From positions 12,916,874 through 12,980,873 of the forward strand of contig NC_087069.1 in assembly GCF_963678635.1 (NCBI RefSeq): a stretch of 64,000 bases of DNA, read 5' to 3'. A program made the translations under genes and the position numbers. The stretch is from Symsagittifera roscoffensis. Taxonomy: Eukaryota > Xenacoelomorpha > Acoela > Convolutidae. Under the pieces are notes generated by a model. The model was given only the letters and a program-made list of their open reading frames with translations, was not told the origin of the DNA and did no database searches. Below are positions 15,356 through 25,640 of the stretch, piece by piece. Every line of letters starts with the position of its first letter. Positions within the stretch are counted from its first letter, which is position 1.

Positions 15356-16480
15356 GGTGACGATGATGCTGATGGGGCTTGATAAGGTGATAGTGATGGT
15401 GATGGTGATGATTATGGTGGCGGCGATGGTGATGATGTTGGTGATGGTGATGTTGTTGGTGATGGTGATGGTGCTGGACAAGGTGATAGTCAGGGTGACG
15501 CGATAGTGGTGGTGATGGGGTTGGATAAGGTGATAGTGATGGTTATGGTGATGATCATGGTGGTGGTGATGTTGATGAAGTTGGTGATGGTGATGTTGAT
15601 GGTAAAGGTGATGGTGTTGGACAAGGTGATAGTGATGGTGATGGTGATAGTTATGGTGGTAGTGATGGCGAATTTGATAATGATGGTGTTGGATAAGGTC
15701 ATAGTGATGGTGATGGTGATGATGATGTTGTTGGATATGAAGATAGTGATGGCGAGGGTTATGTTGATGGTGATCGTGATGATGTTGGATAGGGTGATTG
15801 AGATGGTGATGTTCTTTGATAAGGTGATAATGATCACGATGGTTTTGTTGATGGTGTTGGATAAGGTGATTTTGATGGTGATGGTGATAATGATAGTTAT
15901 GGTGATGATGTTGGTGATGGTGATGGTGATGTTGATGGTGATGGTGATGGTGCTGGACAAGGTGATAGTCATGGTGAAGTGATGGTGACGGTGATGTTGA
16001 TGGGGTTGGATAAGGTGAAAGTGTTGGTGATGGTGATAGTTATGGTGGTAGTGATGGTGATGTTGATGTTGATGTTGCTGGATAAGGTGGTAGTGATAGT
16101 GATGGTAATGGTGTTGGATAAGAAGATAGTGATGGCGATGTTTATTTTGATGGTGTTGAATAAGGTGATAATGATGGTGATGGTGATGGTGATGGTTATG
16201 GTGATGATGATGGTACTGGTGATGATGATGGTGATGGTGATGGTGATGGTGATGGTGATGTTTTTGGTGATAGTGATGGTGCTTCACAATGTGATAGTCA
16301 TGGTGACGTGATGGTGATGGTGATGGGGTTGGATAAGGTGATATTTATGGTGATGGGGATGATTTTCGTGGTGGTGGTGAAGGTGACGATATTGTTGATG
16401 GTGATGGTGATGGTGATGATGATGGTGATGGTGATGGTGATAGTATTGATGATGATGATGGCTCTGGATAAGGTGATAGT

Positions 16481-16600
16481 GATGGTGATGGTGATGGTGA
16501 TGGTGATGGTGATGGTGATGGTGATGGTGATGGTGATGGTGATGGTGATGGTGATGGTGATGGTGATGGTGATGGTGATGGTGATGGTGATGGTGATGGT
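16481..16600 (+). repeat. Uninterrupted GGTGAT run
   Basis: About 20 perfect tandem hexamers between a TGGATAAGGTGATAGT linker and a TATGGTTATGG interruption. The same position is much shorter in the paralogous blocks at 5270 and 13455, so this tract varies in length between copies. Confidence 0.9.
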
Positions 16601-18628
16601 TATGGTTATGGTGACGGTGACGGTGATAGTGATGGTGATGGTGATAGTTATGGTGGTAGTGATGGTGAGTTTGATGATGATGGTGTTGGTTAAGGTGATG
16701 GTGATGGTGATTATGATGGTGATGGTGATGGTGTTGGATAAGAAGATAGTTAGGGCGATGATTATGTTGATGGTGAGCGTGATGGTGTTGGATAAGGTGA
16801 TTGTGATGGTGATGTTGCTGGATAAATTGATTGTGATGGTGATGGTGATGGTGATAGTGTTGGCTAAGAAGATAGTGATGGTGATGGTGATGGTGATGGT
16901 GATGGTGATGGTGATGGTTATGTTGATTGTGATGTTGATGGTGATGGTGATGGTGTTGGACAAGGTGATAGTCATGCTGACATGATGATGATAGTGATGG
17001 GATTGGATAAGGTTATAGTGATGGTGATGGTGATGATTTTGGTGGTGGTGGTGGTGGTGGTGATGGTGATGATGTTGGTGATCGTGATGGTGTTGGATAA
17101 GGTGATAGTGGTGGTGATGGTGATGGTGTTGGATAAGGTGATAGTGACGGCGATGGTGATGGTTATGGGGGTGGTGATGGTGATATGGATGTTGTTAGGG
17201 ATGGTGGTAGCGATGGTGATGGTGATGATGAGGGTTATGGTGATTCTGATAGTGTTGATAATGATGATGGCTGTTGACAAGGTGATGGTGATGGTGAGGG
17301 TGATGGTGATGGTGATGGTGATAGTGAGGGTGATGGTGATGGTGATGGTGATGGTGATGGTGTTGGAGAAGAAGATCTTGATGGTGATGGTGATGTTGAT
17401 GGTGATCGTGATGGTGTTGGATAAGGTGATAGTGGTGGTGATGGTGATGGTGTTGGATAAGGTGATAGTGACGGCGATGGTGATGGTTATGGTGGTGGTG
17501 ATGGTGATATGGATGTTGTTAGGGATGGTGCTAGCGATGGTGATGGTGATGATGAGGGTGATGGTGATGCTGATAGTGTTGATAATGATGATGGCTGTGG
17601 ACAAGGTGATGGTGATGGTGAGGGTGATGGTGATGGTGATAGTGAGGGTGATGGTGATGGTGATGGTGATGGTGATGGTGATGGTTGTGGTGATGGTGAT
17701 GGTGATGTTGATGGTGATGGTGATGGTGATGGTGATGGTGATGGTGATGGTGATGGTGATGGTGATAGTGATGGTGATGTTGATGGTGATAGTTATGGTG
17801 GTAGTGATGGTGAGTTTGATGATGGTGGTGTTGGTTGAGGTGATAGTGATGGTGATTATGATGGTGATGGTGATGGTTTTGGATAAGAAGATAGTGGTGG
17901 CGATGATTATGTTGATGGTGATCGTGATGGTGTTGGATAAGGTGATTGTGACGGTGAGGGTGATGGTGATGGTGATAGTGACGGTGATGGTGATGGTGAT
18001 GGTGATGGTGATGGTGGTGGTGATGGTGATGGTGATGGTGATGGTGATGGTGATGTTGATGGTGATGGTGATGGTGATGGTGATGGTGATGGTGATGGTG
18101 ATGGTGATGGTGATGGTGATGGTGATGGTGATGATGATGGTGATAGTTATGGTGGTAGTGATGGTGAGTTTGATGATGATGGTGTCGGTTGAGGTGATAG
18201 TGATGGTGATTATGATGGTGATGGTGATGGTTTTGGATAAGAAGATAGTGGTGGCGATGATTATGTTGATGGTGATCGTGATGGTGTTGGATAAGGTGAT
18301 TGTGACGGTGAAGGTGATGGTGATGGTGATAGTGACGGTGATGGTGATGGTGATGGTGATGGTGATGGTGATGGTGATGGTGATGGTGGTGGTGATGGTG
18401 ATGGTGATGGTGATGTTGATGGTGATGGTGATGGTGATGGTGATAGTGATAGTGATGGTGATAGTTATGGTGGTAGTGATGGTGAGTTTGATGATGATGG
18501 TGTTGGTTGAGGTGATAGTGATGGTGATTATGATGGTGATGGTGATGGTTTTGGATAAGAAGATAGTGGTGGCGATGATTATGTTGATGGTGATCGTGAT
18601 GGTGTTGGATAAGGTGATTGTGATGGTG

Positions 18629-18633
18629 ATGTT
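18629..18633. repeat. Gypsy target-site duplication, left copy
   Basis: ATGTT (or TGTT, depending on where the LTR edge is drawn) abuts the left LTR and recurs at 36023-36027 abutting the right LTR. Uninterrupted satellite copies at about 5533 and 13714 read GGTGATGTTGCTGG, which is exactly what the two flanks give when joined over one copy of the duplication. Confidence 0.75.
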
Positions 18634-19264
18634 TATTACGCTAGCAAAACTATGTGCGTCGGACAAAACGCCTGCTAGGAATAAAGGGTCCTTTCTACTT
18701 TCTATCTTAGAAAGTAAATCTAAAATTCGCTGAGAATTAATTTATTAGAAAAAGAGATAGTATGGATTTACTGCAAATTGCCTTTTGACTCAATATTTAT
18801 TTTAAGGGTGAGGTTATAGAAATTTTCACTGAGAATGGAGAGTATTTTATAGCGAATGGTTGGGGTGGTTGAAGAGAGAGTGGTGTTGGTATTTTGCGAG
18901 AATTTGTTGGAATGAATGCCCGTAGTTTTTAGCTTCTATTTATACTCAGATAGGAAATCTCCCTTTTTTGTATCAAATGAGAAGTTACTTCTTAACTTCG
19001 TATTCTCTATTCGTGCATTGGTATTTTACGAGAAGAATGTTTCGTATGCTCGTATTTTACGAGAGGAATCGTTATTATTCGCATTGAACGAGAATAGCCG
19101 TTTTTATTTCTCAATGCTTAAAACGTTATACGAATTATTCCAATAGCATTTCCCTTCCTTTTGCAAAGGAATAAAAACATATTTATTTTGTGGTGGCGGC
19201 GGCGTCACACTTTTTGAGCACAATAAAATAATTCATGTTTCTATTTCAGTTTGAAATCAGAACA
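18634..19264 (-). repeat. Gypsy 3' LTR
   Basis: Near-identical to 35391-36023, from TATTACGCTAGC at the left to TCAGAACA at the right (element sense: starts TGTTCTGA, ends CGTAATA). The two copies differ at about 27 positions including three small indels. The outer edge abuts the satellite and the inner edge abuts a polypurine tract. The LTR does not end in the usual CA, so the exact edge is uncertain by one or two bases. Confidence 0.93.
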
Positions 19265-19281
19265 TATCCATCCTCCTTTTT
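19265..19281 (-). promoter_or_regulatory. Gypsy polypurine tract
   Basis: On the minus strand the sequence AAAAAGGAGGATGGATA directly precedes the 3' LTR, which is the expected place for the plus-strand primer of reverse transcription in an LTR element. Confidence 0.75.
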
Positions 19282-19826
19282 GGAGAGGAAAAAACTAAAA
19301 CTTTTATTTTACCCTGCTAATCAAGCGAGGTAATTGTTAATCAACCAAAGCTATTTTCGTTCAACCTCATGAAATTTCTTCAAAAGATTGTTGTTAGTTT
19401 TTATCGGTAGCAGATGTTATTAAAGACCTAATTTTTTGAGTCAGGCTTGAATGAATATAAATACAACAGTTACATTTATAAATCAAATAAAATTTACACA
19501 ACCAAGAGATCAAATTATAAATTTAAATACATCAAAATTATTTGTTTCTCAAAAGTTTGAAGTTTAGTTTAATATTATCATTCCTTGAACATTCTTTTCT
19601 CGAAGTTTCCTCTTCGGCCTGAAGTATGTGAAGTGGGTGTCCGTAGGCGTAATTTGGGGAGGACTGGTTCTTACAAAAAGGGTGTATTTTTTGTTTTACG
19701 TTTTTTTTAAATAAAAATCAAATATGTTGGAAAAGGCAAAATTAGTAGCTATACTACATAATTATATAAAATGAAAGGAATAATTTTTGAATGAAAGGAT
19801 AAATTTTTAAATGAAAGGATAAATTT
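19282..19826. other. Gypsy 3' region without clear gene
   Basis: AT-rich DNA between the polypurine tract and the last env-region frame. On the minus strand around 19590-19680 a short open stretch reads like a basic cytoplasmic tail (PKRKLREKN), but it is not joined to any frame I can support. Nothing else was recognised. Confidence 0.5.
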
Positions 19827-20048
19827 TTATAATTTTCCTTCCAGCCGGGCTATAAGTTGGTGATTTTTTATTTTCAAACTGTGGATTTGCTTTTTTAGCT
19901 CTCGGATTTGATGGGTTTTATGTATATGACTGCGCTGAATTTGCTCAGTATATTCATCCAACTGGGGGGTTTGCAATTTTGCAGTCAGATATTTAGCTGG
20001 GACATAGATTTTTTGATACTCAAGAAGCGAATTTGTTATTGAGTACAT
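19827..20048 (-). pseudogene. Env-region 3' fragment, coiled-coil-like
   Basis: A 73-residue frame on the minus strand near the 3' end of the Gypsy element. The C-terminal half is rich in Gln, Lys, Leu and Ile with heptad-like spacing (IRELKKQIHSLKIKNHQLI), suggesting a short coiled coil. No family was recognised. It lies downstream of the envelope fragments and may be the last piece of the same broken gene or an accessory frame. The first ATG is taken as start only because it is the first in the open stretch; the true upstream frame is probably lost to a frameshift. Confidence 0.35.
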
Positions 20049-20352
20049 TTTTATGGAGTGGTAGTCTTCTTATTTAAAACGATTGATAAATGGGTTCAAA
20101 GCAAAATTGAGATCCATATCGAAGCCGGGATTACTGTTGGAAGTTATATACCGTTCCTTTTCTAAATGAATATGTAATTTAGTATTTAATTCATTGGGGT
20201 GTAAGGGCTGTCGCCTAATGGGCATTGGATATTGAGAAGCTGATACCGGCGTATTTGCCGTTAGTATCTTATATGGTCTTACTATCTGGGTCCGTTTTTT
20301 AATTCGAGCATTCGAGGGACCCAGGGGTATTTTGAAATTAGGGTGGAAACTT

Positions 20353-20556
20353 TTAGGGTGGTGGTTTTGATGCTGTAGCTATTGGGACAACTGAAGTGGT
20401 GTGAGGTAGTGGCACAACGAAGGATCGTGTTGAGGCCGGCGTTGCAGTGGGGGTTGTAGTAGTAGAAACAGTTGGTTGTTGATTGAGTGCTGAAAACTGC
20501 GAGTCCAGTGGATCGGTTGGTGGTAAGAGGGAGAGAAGATCCTCAAAACCTCTCAA
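20353..20556 (-). pseudogene. Env-region fragment, Thr/Pro-rich
   Basis: A 67-residue minus-strand frame containing a Thr/Ala/Pro-rich stretch (VSTTTTPTATPAS) of the kind seen in glycosylated stalks or in disordered linkers. It lies between the glycoprotein fragments and the coiled-coil-like frame and is in a different frame from both, so the gene has frameshifted here. No enzymatic motif is visible. It could be a stalk of the envelope protein or a separate small open frame; I cannot distinguish these. Confidence 0.35.
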
Positions 20557-20952
20557 GTCGTCGTCAAGTGTTGCGTCTATAGTTGAATCTGTTGGTATAT
20601 CCTAGAACAGTAGAAATTTTTTAAGACTGGGTTTGTTGGGTGACCAAGTTTTGAGTTGTTCTATCAAAACTTGTGAATTGGATGTGAGGATACATGCGAT
20701 CCTGGTTGATTATCAATTTCCTCTAAAAGAGGTGCTTGTATTTTTTGATCTTATTCTTAATCTAATTTTTCAGTTTGCTCATCTTGAGTGAAAATTGAGG
20801 TCACTACAGAAGTGAAAAGTATATTGTATGAGACGGCAAGTAGTACTTTGTCAAAATGGAGTGAGTGGCCGGTGATTTTGTGAATATGCATAGCCCTTAT
20901 TATGAATACTAGTCAATGTAGTATGCATTTCACAAAAAAAAAGAGGCGAAGA

Positions 20953-21174
20953 CTATTCCGCATTTTTGTAAATAGTATTGTATTTTCCCGAAAATACGGG
21001 TATATTCGTTGTTCCAAAATTCTGGAGAAATGAGATAGTCCAAATATATTGATATATTGTTTGAGAAGAACCTAGTGGGCTATATAAGTCCGAGAAATGA
21101 TATTTTTGTGCGTTTAGAAAGGACCTGGATACTTTTTGCAGTTTTTCTTTCGTTTCTGAATTATCGGAAGTCAT
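20953..21174 (-). pseudogene. Envelope-like glycoprotein, 3' frame
   Basis: A 73-residue minus-strand frame whose ATG overlaps the stop of the preceding fragment (ATGA at 21171-21174). It holds several Ser/Tyr residues and no Cys. It is most simply read as the continuation of the same glycoprotein after a one-base shift, not as a separate gene. A short hydrophobic stretch in a further frame beyond its end (about 20780-20860) might be the remains of the membrane anchor. Its assignment rests only on position and continuity. Confidence 0.4.
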
Positions 21175-21590
21175 ATTTGAGCATAAGTGTAAATTGAAGC
21201 GCCTTGACTAGAGGCTAAAGAATGCTTAATTTGTTGAACAATCTTTTTCGGTTTGAAGAGATATGGTCCTGTAACCCTTGTAATTTGAGGGGTTAATTCA
21301 ATCCAGGACTTGTCATCATCAACATCTAGTTGAAAGGGATTTAAATGTTTGTCGGAGCAGTCTTGTTGATCTGCCGACTGAAAAGTTTGGCGCGTAATTG
21401 GATCGACAAATCGAATATTTTCCTTATACATAATGGGTATGCGATTATAGCATTGATCCATTAGTTGCAAAGGTGAATAAATTTTCGGACATTGGTAGAG
21501 CCAGGCAACATTACCATTGGTCTCTAATAACATAGAGCGGTTCTGAGTTAAAATATAGCCAGCCAAACGTGGGTTTTCAAGTGAAAGCAT
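21171..21590 (-). pseudogene. env: Envelope-like glycoprotein, middle fragment
   Basis: A 139-residue minus-strand frame that continues the fragment at 21733-22632 after about 140 disrupted bases. It contains paired cysteines (WLYQCP, DQCYNRIP, QQDC) and the segment IRFVDPITRQTF. A proline/Thr/Arg segment following a Cys-x-x-(I/L)-P motif is a feature I associate with the C-terminal ectodomain of chuvirus-like glycoproteins and their retrotransposon-captured relatives. In a virion-forming element it would be the envelope fusion protein. Stops and frameshifts make this copy non-functional. The assignment is inference from motifs and from the place downstream of pol; a profile search is needed to fix the family. 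Confidence 0.6.
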
Positions 21591-21732
21591 TAGAGTATTT
21601 AAAATTGAGGAGCGTTCTAGCTCACATAGATTTTGCAGAAAGGCTAATTCATCCGTTTAAGCATGTAGAAGCTATTGAAAAGAATATAGTCCAATTTGGT
21701 TCCTATATGAGCTTCGTAGTCAATTTGACTAG

Positions 21733-22632
21733 TTAACAATTTAAGTGGCGGCAAATCTTCACTTGTTGTGAGAAAAGTAGAATTTGGTTGGCCGGCATTA
21801 TGAATAGTTCCCGTTTCTGGGTTGGTTTAACATGGATTCCGGTATCCATATTGAAACCGTCAGTGTATGCAATAAAAAGTGAATCATATGAAGTTGGATA
21901 CACTATTCTGGGATGACCACAAAGAGATTGCGGTTTATTCATGACCTGTAGCATAAATTTTTGAGAATCTCTTGTTTGGGTAGAATGAATAGGCGGGCTA
22001 GAAATGTCTTTAATTATACAGTATGATTCTTCGTTTCGAATCATTTTAGCCGGAAATCTGTTTAAAACAGTGAAATTGCAATTTTTGGATTCTTCCCAAG
22101 TATAAGCAAAAGCGTCTAAGGATGTTGTTTTACATCCATTTGTAGTCACTGGACAGGACAAAGGATTTTTTTGCCAATTATTGACTGTTCCATCTTTGAG
22201 GTTAACATTTAGAAATATATTTAGCATGTAAGTTTCAAAAGTATCCAGTTTAATCCATGAACGGTCATCAAATTCATTATAATTTTCGCCGTCAACTTTG
22301 CCAGCATGGGCATTAGTTACTGTTTTAACATTAACTTTGAAAGGAATATTTCCAATACTAGCATAGCCTAGGTTAAGATAGCCTCTGTCGGCGGCCGATT
22401 TACATTTATCGGCAGATAAATGGAGATCAGTAGTAATCATATTTTGTCGAGCGTCGATACCACTCGAATCAAAAGAGTTGCAGAAAAAATGCATTGATTG
22501 GTGTTTGATTCGACATATTGTCGCATTTACTTTTGAGCGATAATGTCTCTGATAAAGAGTAACATAAGCATGGGTTACTTCAATATTTTCTGGTTGGACT
22601 TTGCAAGGTGCTACTTTATTTAGAGAGAACAT
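21733..22632 (-). pseudogene. env: Chuvirus-like envelope glycoprotein, N-terminal part
   Basis: The largest env frame, 299 residues on the minus strand. It is Cys-rich with conserved-looking surroundings: VAPCKVQP near the start, ATICRIKHQSMHFFCNSF, LSADKCKSAADRGYLNLG and YTWEESKNCNFTVLNRF. Cysteine spacing and the Trp-Glu...Cys...Leu...Phe block resemble glycoproteins of chuvirus-type negative-strand viruses of invertebrates, which are known to have been captured by LTR retrotransposons. The reading extends upstream of the first ATG through another stop (about 22633-22700, with HFDC), so the ATG at 22632 is not the true start. The signal peptide was not found; it may lie in disrupted sequence or in the N gap. 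Membrane fusion in an enveloped particle is the inferred ancestral role. Confidence 0.6.
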
Positions 22633-22699
22633 TTTTTTAAGTCATCAGTTGACAATCAAAATGAGCAACCCGAAGATTATTTGCAGAATTGCATACAAT

Positions 22700-23715
22700 T
22701 GTTCTTTCGGATCGAATGCTGAGGTTTGGTTTAAAAAATTTATTAGAATTGAAAGACCAACCAAATAAATTTAGTGCAAATTTTTTCTTTTTGGTGGTGA
22801 CTGATAGCAAAAAATTTTTTCAAAGTACTCACTTTAAGCAAATCCTCGAAAGTTGTTGGGACGGGATCTTGGTCCATCAGTTCTTCTTCTCCTCTAGTTC
22901 ACTGTTAGGATTTTTTTGATGGGAAATCTAAGTTAGATTTTTAGTTGAGGAATTCAGCAAATTTATTATTTGAAGAGAAGAGGTTTAGGAAGCAAGATGA
23001 GGAATTGAGCAAGAATGAAAGTAACTGTTTATCAGTTTGTTTTTAAAGACTGTTTTTGTTTTTTTTTGCAAATCTAAGCTCGTTTGAAGTCGTATTTTTT
23101 TCGGTGTTCGTTTTGTAATGTTGTGATTTTTCCACTTTTATTTAATGTCGTGGTTTTTCACTTATTTTTGATTTGTTGAGATGTAGCAGCGAAAAGATTT
23201 CATTCGTTTATGCTGTTGTTATTCTTTAACAACTGCATTCCCCTTCCAGATTGGAGGAGAGAAAAAAAATGAAAAAAACATCTCTTCGTAAAAGAGGACT
23301 TAAAGCAACATGATATATTTGCGTTCTGTTTAAAATTATCTATCATTTTATGATTTTAAAAAACTTTTCTTCATTAAAAAAAATTAATTACATTGAGCCC
23401 GAAGATAGTTGGTGGATTTTCCGGAGAATTTTCTGAATTTACGGGATGAGTTAAACTTCAAATACTAAGCCTTGCTGGAGGACAAGGAAGTTGAAACGAG
23501 GGTGGCGATATAAGATGGGCTGGTTGAAAAAGGAGTGAATCTTACACCGATGGAGATGATGCTGTGGATGGACAGGAGCTTCATTTGGAGCTACCCAGTG
23601 TTGAATTCGGGTGAATTGTTCGAATTGTGCTCAATGCAGAGCAAATATCTTTCAAGGAGAATCTGGAGTCCATGGGCTGGGGATGATGTGGTCTCAAAGG
23701 AGACGATGGACTTTT
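22700..23715. other. Gypsy pol-env spacer
   Basis: About 1 kb between the first recognisable env residues and the assembly gap. It contains T-rich and A-rich runs, and a slightly GC-richer patch at 23480-23715. No frame with a recognisable motif is seen on either strand. It should contain the env signal peptide and any subgenomic or splice acceptor, but I cannot point to them. Confidence 0.5.
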
Positions 23716-23915
23716 NNNNNNNNNNNNNNNNNNNNNNNNNNNNNNNNNNNNNNNNNNNNNNNNNNNNNNNNNNNNNNNNNNNNNNNNNNNNNNNNNNNNN
23801 NNNNNNNNNNNNNNNNNNNNNNNNNNNNNNNNNNNNNNNNNNNNNNNNNNNNNNNNNNNNNNNNNNNNNNNNNNNNNNNNNNNNNNNNNNNNNNNNNNNN
23901 NNNNNNNNNNNNNNN
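23716..23915. other. Assembly gap (200 N)
   Basis: Exactly 200 N, which is probably a scaffold placeholder and not a measured length. It falls inside the Gypsy element, between env and the nested BEL/Pao insertion, so the true distance from pol to env is unknown. Open frames running through it are artefacts. Confidence 0.98.
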
Positions 23916-23952
23916 GCCAAAGTCATTTGAGAGACTTGTGTTAGGACTTATA

Positions 23953-23957
23953 CTGCG
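23953..23957. repeat. BEL/Pao target-site duplication, left copy
   Basis: CTGCG directly before the left BEL/Pao LTR, repeated directly after the right LTR at 29193-29197. Five bases is a usual target duplication length for BEL/Pao. Removing the element and one copy rejoins the Gypsy pol frame, which then terminates two codons further on (GCA GTA TAA). Confidence 0.92.
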
Positions 23958-24485
23958 TGTGCGCGTCAATCTCCAAGATTATATAAAAAAAACGGTTTTT
24001 AAACACTTTAATTAATGAGTATTTTCTCGGCAAAATAACTCCGGAAATTTGAGAATATAACGATAATTTTAACAAGTTTTATCATCGTTAAAATCGGCCA
24101 CAATACACTGCATAAATCAAAGCAAGCTGCAAAAAAAATGGCCAGTATTTGTCCTTGAGACAAATTGCTCTTTTTAAAGGCCAGCCTTAATCAAGGCTGA
24201 ACCAAATTAGAGCGAAAAGACGGTTAAAATTGGTTTTGGGGGGATCGAACCTGGTTACGGAGCATCCCATCAAGTTCGGTGCATATTCGAGTTCTAGAAA
24301 GGAAATGACCTAGGAGGGATTCGAACCGGCGCCGAACCCGCCGGAACGCATCATGTATACGCTTGGCTACTGTCCCTATATGCATTTACATTTTGGTTCA
24401 ACTTTATATGCACTTATACTCTCGCTTACATTTGAGTGTATATGCATTTGTGCTCTTGTTTTATATTTACATTTGCGCTGCAACA
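23958..24485 (-). repeat. BEL/Pao 3' LTR
   Basis: 528 bases, from TGTGCGCGTCAATC to GCGCTGCAACA on the plus strand, matching 28665-29192 with about 11 substitutions and no indels by eye. In element sense it begins TGTTGCAGCG and ends CGCGCACA. It carries tRNA-like A- and B-box sequences (separate entry). The pol reading frame runs 19 bases into it before stopping at 24467. Confidence 0.95.
24241..24369 (-). promoter_or_regulatory. tRNA-like A box and B boxes in BEL/Pao LTR
   Basis: On the minus strand the LTR reads TAGCCAAGCGT (24359-24369, 10 of 11 matches to an A-box consensus) followed 32 bases later by GGTTCGAATCC (24317-24327, a perfect B box), then by a second B-box-like GGTTCGATCCC (24241-24251). 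Spacing and order fit a tRNA gene or tRNA-derived SINE. The segment does not fold into a convincing full tRNA. It is preserved in the other LTR with a few substitutions outside the boxes. Pol III activity is inference. Confidence 0.55.
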
Positions 24486-24956
24486 TCCTCCACCCCTAAA
24501 GAAGGAAGAACGGGAGCGAGCTTTACGGTCGGGCGGGTCAGTTCGCTCGTAACGGTTTTTATGTCAGCGGATCTCGCACATCCGTCCTTGCCATAGTGCA
24601 GTCTTAGGATACGTGCGAGTGGATAATGTCCACGTGGAGTGTCAGGCTCTATGACCCAAACCAAGTCGCCGGCTTTCAACTTAACGTCTGACTGGTTGTG
24701 CCACTTTACCCTCCTATTGAGGGAAGGAACGTATTCCCGCATCCACCGTGTCCATATTGCGTTAGCGTTTGATTGCGCTCTGACGAACCGCTTCTTATGG
24801 TCGAAGTTTTCTTCGAAACTTAGCGACGGAAAACTCGCTGCGTGTTGACCAAGGATAAAATGATTCGGGGTCAACGCCTCTAAATCTAGCGGATCGGAAC
24901 TAACGGCTGTTATCGGTCTATCGTTGAGTGATTGCTCAGAAAGGCACAGCGTGGTT
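24467..24956 (-). pseudogene. BEL/Pao pol, integrase C-terminal DUF5641 domain
   Basis: The C-terminal end of the polyprotein. A 135-residue frame (24467-24874) includes the hallmark stretch KAGDLVWVIEPDTPRGHYPL followed by a positively charged beta-rich tail, as in the DUF5641 domain that ends BEL/Pao integrases and probably binds DNA or chromatin. Upstream the sequence reads LNDRPITAVSSDPLDLEALTPNHF across 24850-24955 and a stop near 24957, the usual linker after the catalytic core. The stop codon lies inside the 3' LTR. Confidence 0.8.
24486..24497 (-). promoter_or_regulatory. BEL/Pao polypurine tract
   Basis: AGGGGTGGAGGA on the minus strand immediately before the 3' LTR, the expected plus-strand primer site. 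It also lies inside the pol coding frame, close to its C-terminal end. Confidence 0.75.
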
Positions 24957-25640
24957 CATAGAACCTCTTCAGTTACTCTTCTGTTGCCTAAGATGTCATA
25001 CAAAACGCGCTTGACACTCCGAACTAATCGCTCCCAGGAGCCACCATGGTGCGGTGCGCTGGGTGGATTGAATTTCCACTTGATCCCTTTCTGAACTAAA
25101 ACAGCGGGTGCGAGCTTGTTCCAACTCTCAACGCAAGCTAAGAGCTCTTTCTGAGCGCCAACAAAGTTCGTGCCGTTGTCGGACATGATGGTAGTCGGTT
25201 ACTGCGACGTGCAATAAACCTCTCCACGCCCATCACACAAGAGCTTGTGTCGAGCGAGGGGACCACTTCAATGTGCACCGCTCTAGTGGTGAGACAGGTG
25301 AACAAAAAACCCCACCTCTTTTCCGTACTTCTCCGGATTGGAACTAGGAACGGCCCAAAGTAGTCGACACCTGTGTTAGAGAAAGGAGGTTGCTTGTAAC
25401 CCAGCCTTTCAATGGGCAGATCAGCCATCATTCGCAGCAACCATCGCAAATTTAACACAACGTACTTCAAATTAACCACCGCACGCATGTAATCCAAGCC
25501 TTGATGGAATTCCTAACGTGCAATTGCTGAACCATTAACCGAACAACCGCGTGACGTGCATCAAGTATAATCGGATGCTTGCTATCGAAATCGGAGTTAA
25601 CCAAGCGGCTGATGCGCCCAGTCGAGCGAAGGATGCCAGC
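24956..25640 (-). pseudogene. BEL/Pao integrase catalytic core
   Basis: Two overlapping frames that together form an RNase-H-fold integrase. The first Asp is in NTGVDYFGPF (25138-25497 frame), the second in MSDNGTNFVGAQ and the catalytic Glu in PHHGGSWERLVRSVKR (24956-25186 frame). The D...D...E triad is thus present but split by a frameshift near 25190. The N-terminal side carries MADLPIERLGYKQPPFSNT, typical of the linker before the core in this family. Its role would be to insert the element cDNA into the genome. Another stop lies near 25500, where the frame should join the upstream helical region. Confidence 0.8.

Larger units (their letters stand above)
1..18633 (+). repeat. GGTGAT-based satellite, left array
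   Basis: The whole segment is a degenerate array of the hexamer GGTGAT, read on the plus strand, broken every 30 to 150 bases by linkers such as TGGATAAGGTGATAG, TGGACAAGG and TGGATAAGAAGATAG. The plus strand is almost devoid of C. Because the hexamer has no stop in several frames on either strand, long open frames reading Val-Met, Asp-Gly, Thr-Ile, Ser-Pro or poly-His appear throughout; these are shadows. Larger blocks are themselves duplicated (see the super-units). The array starts before the window and is cut at the right by the Gypsy LTR. Seen directly; that it is heterochromatic or untranscribed is not shown. Confidence 0.95.

Noticed and set aside
1..18633. Dozens of long open frames on both strands (Val-Met, Thr-Ile, poly-His, Ser-Pro) in the left array
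   Set aside because: They follow from a stop-poor hexamer: the same DNA is open in several frames at once, and frames break wherever the linker phase changes. No start context or non-repeat domain exists.
16982..18733. 583-residue frame running from satellite into the Gypsy LTR
   Set aside because: Chance continuation of satellite frame across the insertion boundary; both parts are non-coding repeats.
23535..24015. Open frames spanning the N gap
   Set aside because: They translate unknown bases and have no recognisable sequence on either side.
24300..24400. A genuine tRNA gene on the minus strand
   Set aside because: A and B boxes are present, but acceptor and D-stem pairing is poor, and the segment is part of both LTRs; it is called tRNA-like only.
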